Positions 61,252 to 64,000 of a DNA stretch of 64,000 nt are shown piece after piece (position 1 is the stretch's first letter; every line of letters begins with the position of its first letter). The notes under the pieces are model-generated. The model was not told where the DNA came from and did not search any database. It worked only from the letters and a program-made list of their open reading frames with translations. Where the stretch lies: assembly GCA_028023455.1 (NCBI GenBank), contig JAQFVV010012404.1, positions 15,301,000 through 15,364,999 of the forward strand. The letters run 5' to 3'. Source of the stretch: Epiperipatus broadwayi. Lineage: Eukaryota > Onychophora > Udeonychophora > Euonychophora > Peripatidae. The position numbers and the translations under genes are program-made.

Positions 61252-64000
61252 TGTAACCTAGTGTTATTGACACTTGGTTTATTTAGCATTATTTCCACAG
61301 GAAAACAATGCTATCTTTTCTAGGAAATAAAAAAGTAAAATAATAATAATATTAAGTGATTAATAAAATATGCTATTTACTCATTTTATTGTGTTTTAAG
61401 CAAATAACTAAAAAATTTGGTAATCCAAATTTCATTTTGAAGAAGAGCATGAATAATTTAATTAAAATATTAACAATAAGAGCAATTTAATATAGTATAA
61501 AAGCACATATCATAAACAGTAATTGATTTGGATGGGAGGGGGATGAGTAGATGAGTATCTTATCAATACAGCACAATAACTTCTGATAATTTATTTTTGT
61601 AGAAAATCATATTTAAAAGAAATATACATCACTAATTATTAATTGAGTATATTTATTATTTTTCATTATTTGTCAAATTACTTTGTAATTCATTTAAATC
61701 ATACGGAAAACTATATGATTGTAATGGGTTTTTCTTTTCTTTTGTTTATGTATAATTAAATGATTATTTTTCTGTAAGAGGTCGCTAAAACAAGACCACC
61801 AAAATTTGAAGAAAGTTTAGTCTGACTTTAGTTTTACATGGAGGAAGCAGTACTGAAATTCGGTAACAAATTTTTTATTATTTTTTATTGCAGAAATAAA
61901 TATAAGTCCAGTAAATTTTTAATAATATCATGCGTGGCTAATCCTATTTGATAAGATATTCTGTTTCTGTTGCCATCTACTTATTTTAAAGCTTTTTATA
62001 CGTAAAATTGTACTATCTTATGCTAAAGTTCAAAATGACCGTATTAACTACAGCAATCACGGAAAGTGTCATTATATTTAACTTAAGCAATATAAGTAAT
62101 TTCCAGGAAAATAAACAATTATTTGTTAACTTTACCTTATTTAATAATCTTTTCATGGTATAAAAGAAAAATTATAATTAAAAGAAATATTATAAAAGCC
62201 AAAGAAAGTTAACGAGAAACATTTCGCGCTCTTTCTAAAAGAAATTGTCTGCGTTTGAAAATAATGTAAGTTCTCCACTTTAAAATATGTTTTATTCACT
62301 GAAAATTATCTAAAAATAATATTAATGATCAATGATATTTACTTATGCACCTGTATATTTTTTAAAAAGAAAATATAAATTTTCTCAAGGCAAATATCAG
62401 AAAATTTGTATGTGTGCATTTTACGGAAAATTCCTTATTAAAGAAAAATTACAATTCCTAGAGTAGGAATAAAAACTACAAACATTATTGATTTAATTAT
62501 AACCATAATATAATATGTTATATTATACATCAATTGGAGTCGTTAAAACTTCATATCCACGTAAGTCAGCTGCAGTCGTTATAATAATAGTATTTTAGAA
62601 AATTCGCGCATTAGTTTTATTCCTAAGCCAGCTAGCTAAAAATGATACGTATCGCCAATAGTAAAAAGAAAAGAATTGTATATGTGATCGTCTATCGTCA
62701 AATATTCGTCATGTTAAAAAAAATGTATTGTTTTCTTGGATCCCAAAATTATATCAGTTAATTCAAGGAAGAGTTAACATCCAACGCTGCTATGTTTTCT
62801 TTGCCTAATTTATTAATTGCACCAGAATGGAGGCAACTTTTATATAAATGAAATAATAAAATGTGTTTCTTATTTTAAATTTGCTTCGTGAACTACGAAT
62901 GGATCAAGTTCTTCATCTAGATAAATTGCCCAACGGAAAAACATTTTTCTAGTGAGATAATAAGCACTTGTTAAGTAATGATTTTTTTTTAATTTGTAAA
63001 ATTATGTGTATTTTTTTTTTATCAACAGGTTAAAGGCTGTATAGTCAAGTAGTATTTAAATGACCTTGTAATCATAAAGGTATGTTTTCCTGTAATTATT
63101 CTAGGTTAAATTTATATTTGACATGGAAATTTTTTTTTTATAAAATGTGTTTACTTATGATATGCAATTATGGGTATAAATTTATATGTTAGATGCATAA
63201 AAGTAGAAAAATTTAGATACTTAATAGGTAAAATATCTAGTTAAAATTATCAGAAGTAATTAAAGAGAAGTGCTATACAGGATATTACTTATTTAAAGTT
63301 TGAAACAAATTTATACTATGTTAATTGCGGAACTTATTCCCAATTATTCTTTATTAACGCATTCACTTAATTTAGTTCAAGATACTATACTACCAATTAC
63401 TTGTTGAATGTTTTTTTGGCAAAGGTAAAAATTATTATTGTTAATGCTGTGATATCCATTGATTTCAGACGTTGATCTAAGTATACCCCGGAACATAAAT
63501 TTAGTGTAATTAGTGTATTTGCTTGTCTTGCCCCGATATAGCATTGGTATATGCTTAAGATTCGCATAAGTAATAATTGTAATGTCTTTATTTTGTGGGA
63601 TGGAAAATGATCTCCCCAAAAGCTTTATTTTCCATGAGGGAATAGATAAATCTAATATTTGGGTATATTTATAACCCAAGTGATCGCTTCTCAGAGTTAG
63701 GACGATCAGTAATTTATATCGTATTTAGTGTATTTCATTCGTTAAAATCCCAGGAGAGGATTATATTGGTGTGTTCCTATTATGCCCAAGTACGAGGTAA
63801 GGACCCACCAAACTATTTTAATGTAGTAGTTAACTCTACAGACCTTCAGTGTTATTCCGTATTCCTCATGAGAAAATAGAGATAATTCCACCATGGAAGG
63901 TGTTGAATATTGTGTTTTGTTTAGAAAGTTATGGCAAGATAACGGGTATATTGGGGGTTAATTCCTCACGATCCATTTAGTATAAATAGCGTGCTAGTAT
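61252..64000 (+). repeat. 3' LTR, cut by window end
   Basis: Begins TGTAACCTAG and follows the 5' LTR base for base, with a net two-base shift from four small indels. It ends at the window edge, corresponding to 53448. It carries the same antisense 100-codon frame (63377-63679) with a few residue differences. Confidence 0.95.

Larger units (their letters stand above)
50702..64000 (+). mobile_element. Ty3/gypsy-type LTR retrotransposon with very long LTRs, 3' end outside window
   Basis: The order is 5' LTR, long leader, gag, pol (protease, RT, RNase H, integrase), 3' LTR. The RT-RNase H-integrase order marks it as Ty3/gypsy (Metaviridae-like). The LTRs begin with TGTAACCTAG at 50702 and 61252. 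Over the 2747 bases visible in both I counted about 13 substitutions and 4 indels, so the insertion is recent. There is no envelope-like ORF between integrase and the 3' LTR (about 120 bases). gag holds two in-frame stops, and pol one stop and one frameshift. Confidence 0.93.

Overview
The window is AT-rich metazoan DNA, most likely from an invertebrate; the sequence alone does not fix the species. I found no convincing host gene, intact tRNA, rRNA or CRISPR array. Almost everything recognisable is a transposable element, most of it decayed, joined by AT-rich filler, (TA)n and trinucleotide microsatellites, and an unusual number of inverted repeats.

Layout. 1-2750: RTE-type non-LTR retrotransposon (+), cut by the window edge, with a 301-bp tandem duplication in its reverse transcriptase (RT). 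4640-5245: first copy of a palindromic repeat carrying hammerhead-ribozyme motifs. 5914-7745: a small LINE RT scrap and a second RTE relic (-). 9650-10450: satellite-like repeats. 10805-12960: RTE relic (+) with an inverted self-duplication. 15985-17575: two RTE relics with their 3' ends facing each other. 17600-18900: LINE ORF2 endonuclease (EN) fragment (+). 18965-25400: an ORF1-only LINE-like element with a CCHC knuckle, split by a head-to-head pair of Penelope-like elements (PLEs; RT plus GIY-YIG endonuclease) at 19980-23877. 25400-26475: 3' end of another LINE. 26500-31740: long CR1-like LINE (-) with a PHD/coiled-coil ORF1, AP endonuclease and RT, broken by a TIR element and an inverted duplication. 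31800-33700: second ORF1-only element. 33840-34615: LINE RT relic. 34615-37545: nearly full-length RTE (-) with a tRNA-Val-like insertion. 37550-44510: mostly featureless AT-rich DNA with two tandem duplications. 44510-45335 and 46895-47310: two more ribozyme palindromes. 49395-49870: satellite copies. 49925-50625: second PLE-derived inverted repeat. 50702 to the window end: a young Ty3/gypsy-type LTR retrotransposon whose LTRs exceed 2.7 kb.

How the parts relate. The LTR element has near-identical LTRs but interrupted gag and pol, so it is recent and probably not self-sufficient. The two PLE loci and the ribozyme palindromes share one architecture: two copies head to head, 3' ends outward. 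The PLE loci also abut (TA)n tracts. PLEs and related retrozymes are the known animal carriers of type I hammerhead ribozymes with very short stem III, so I infer that the ribozyme palindromes are non-autonomous PLE or retrozyme relatives, possibly mobilised by PLE enzymes like the one at 20-24 kb. This ribozyme/PLE/palindrome group is the most interesting content of the window.
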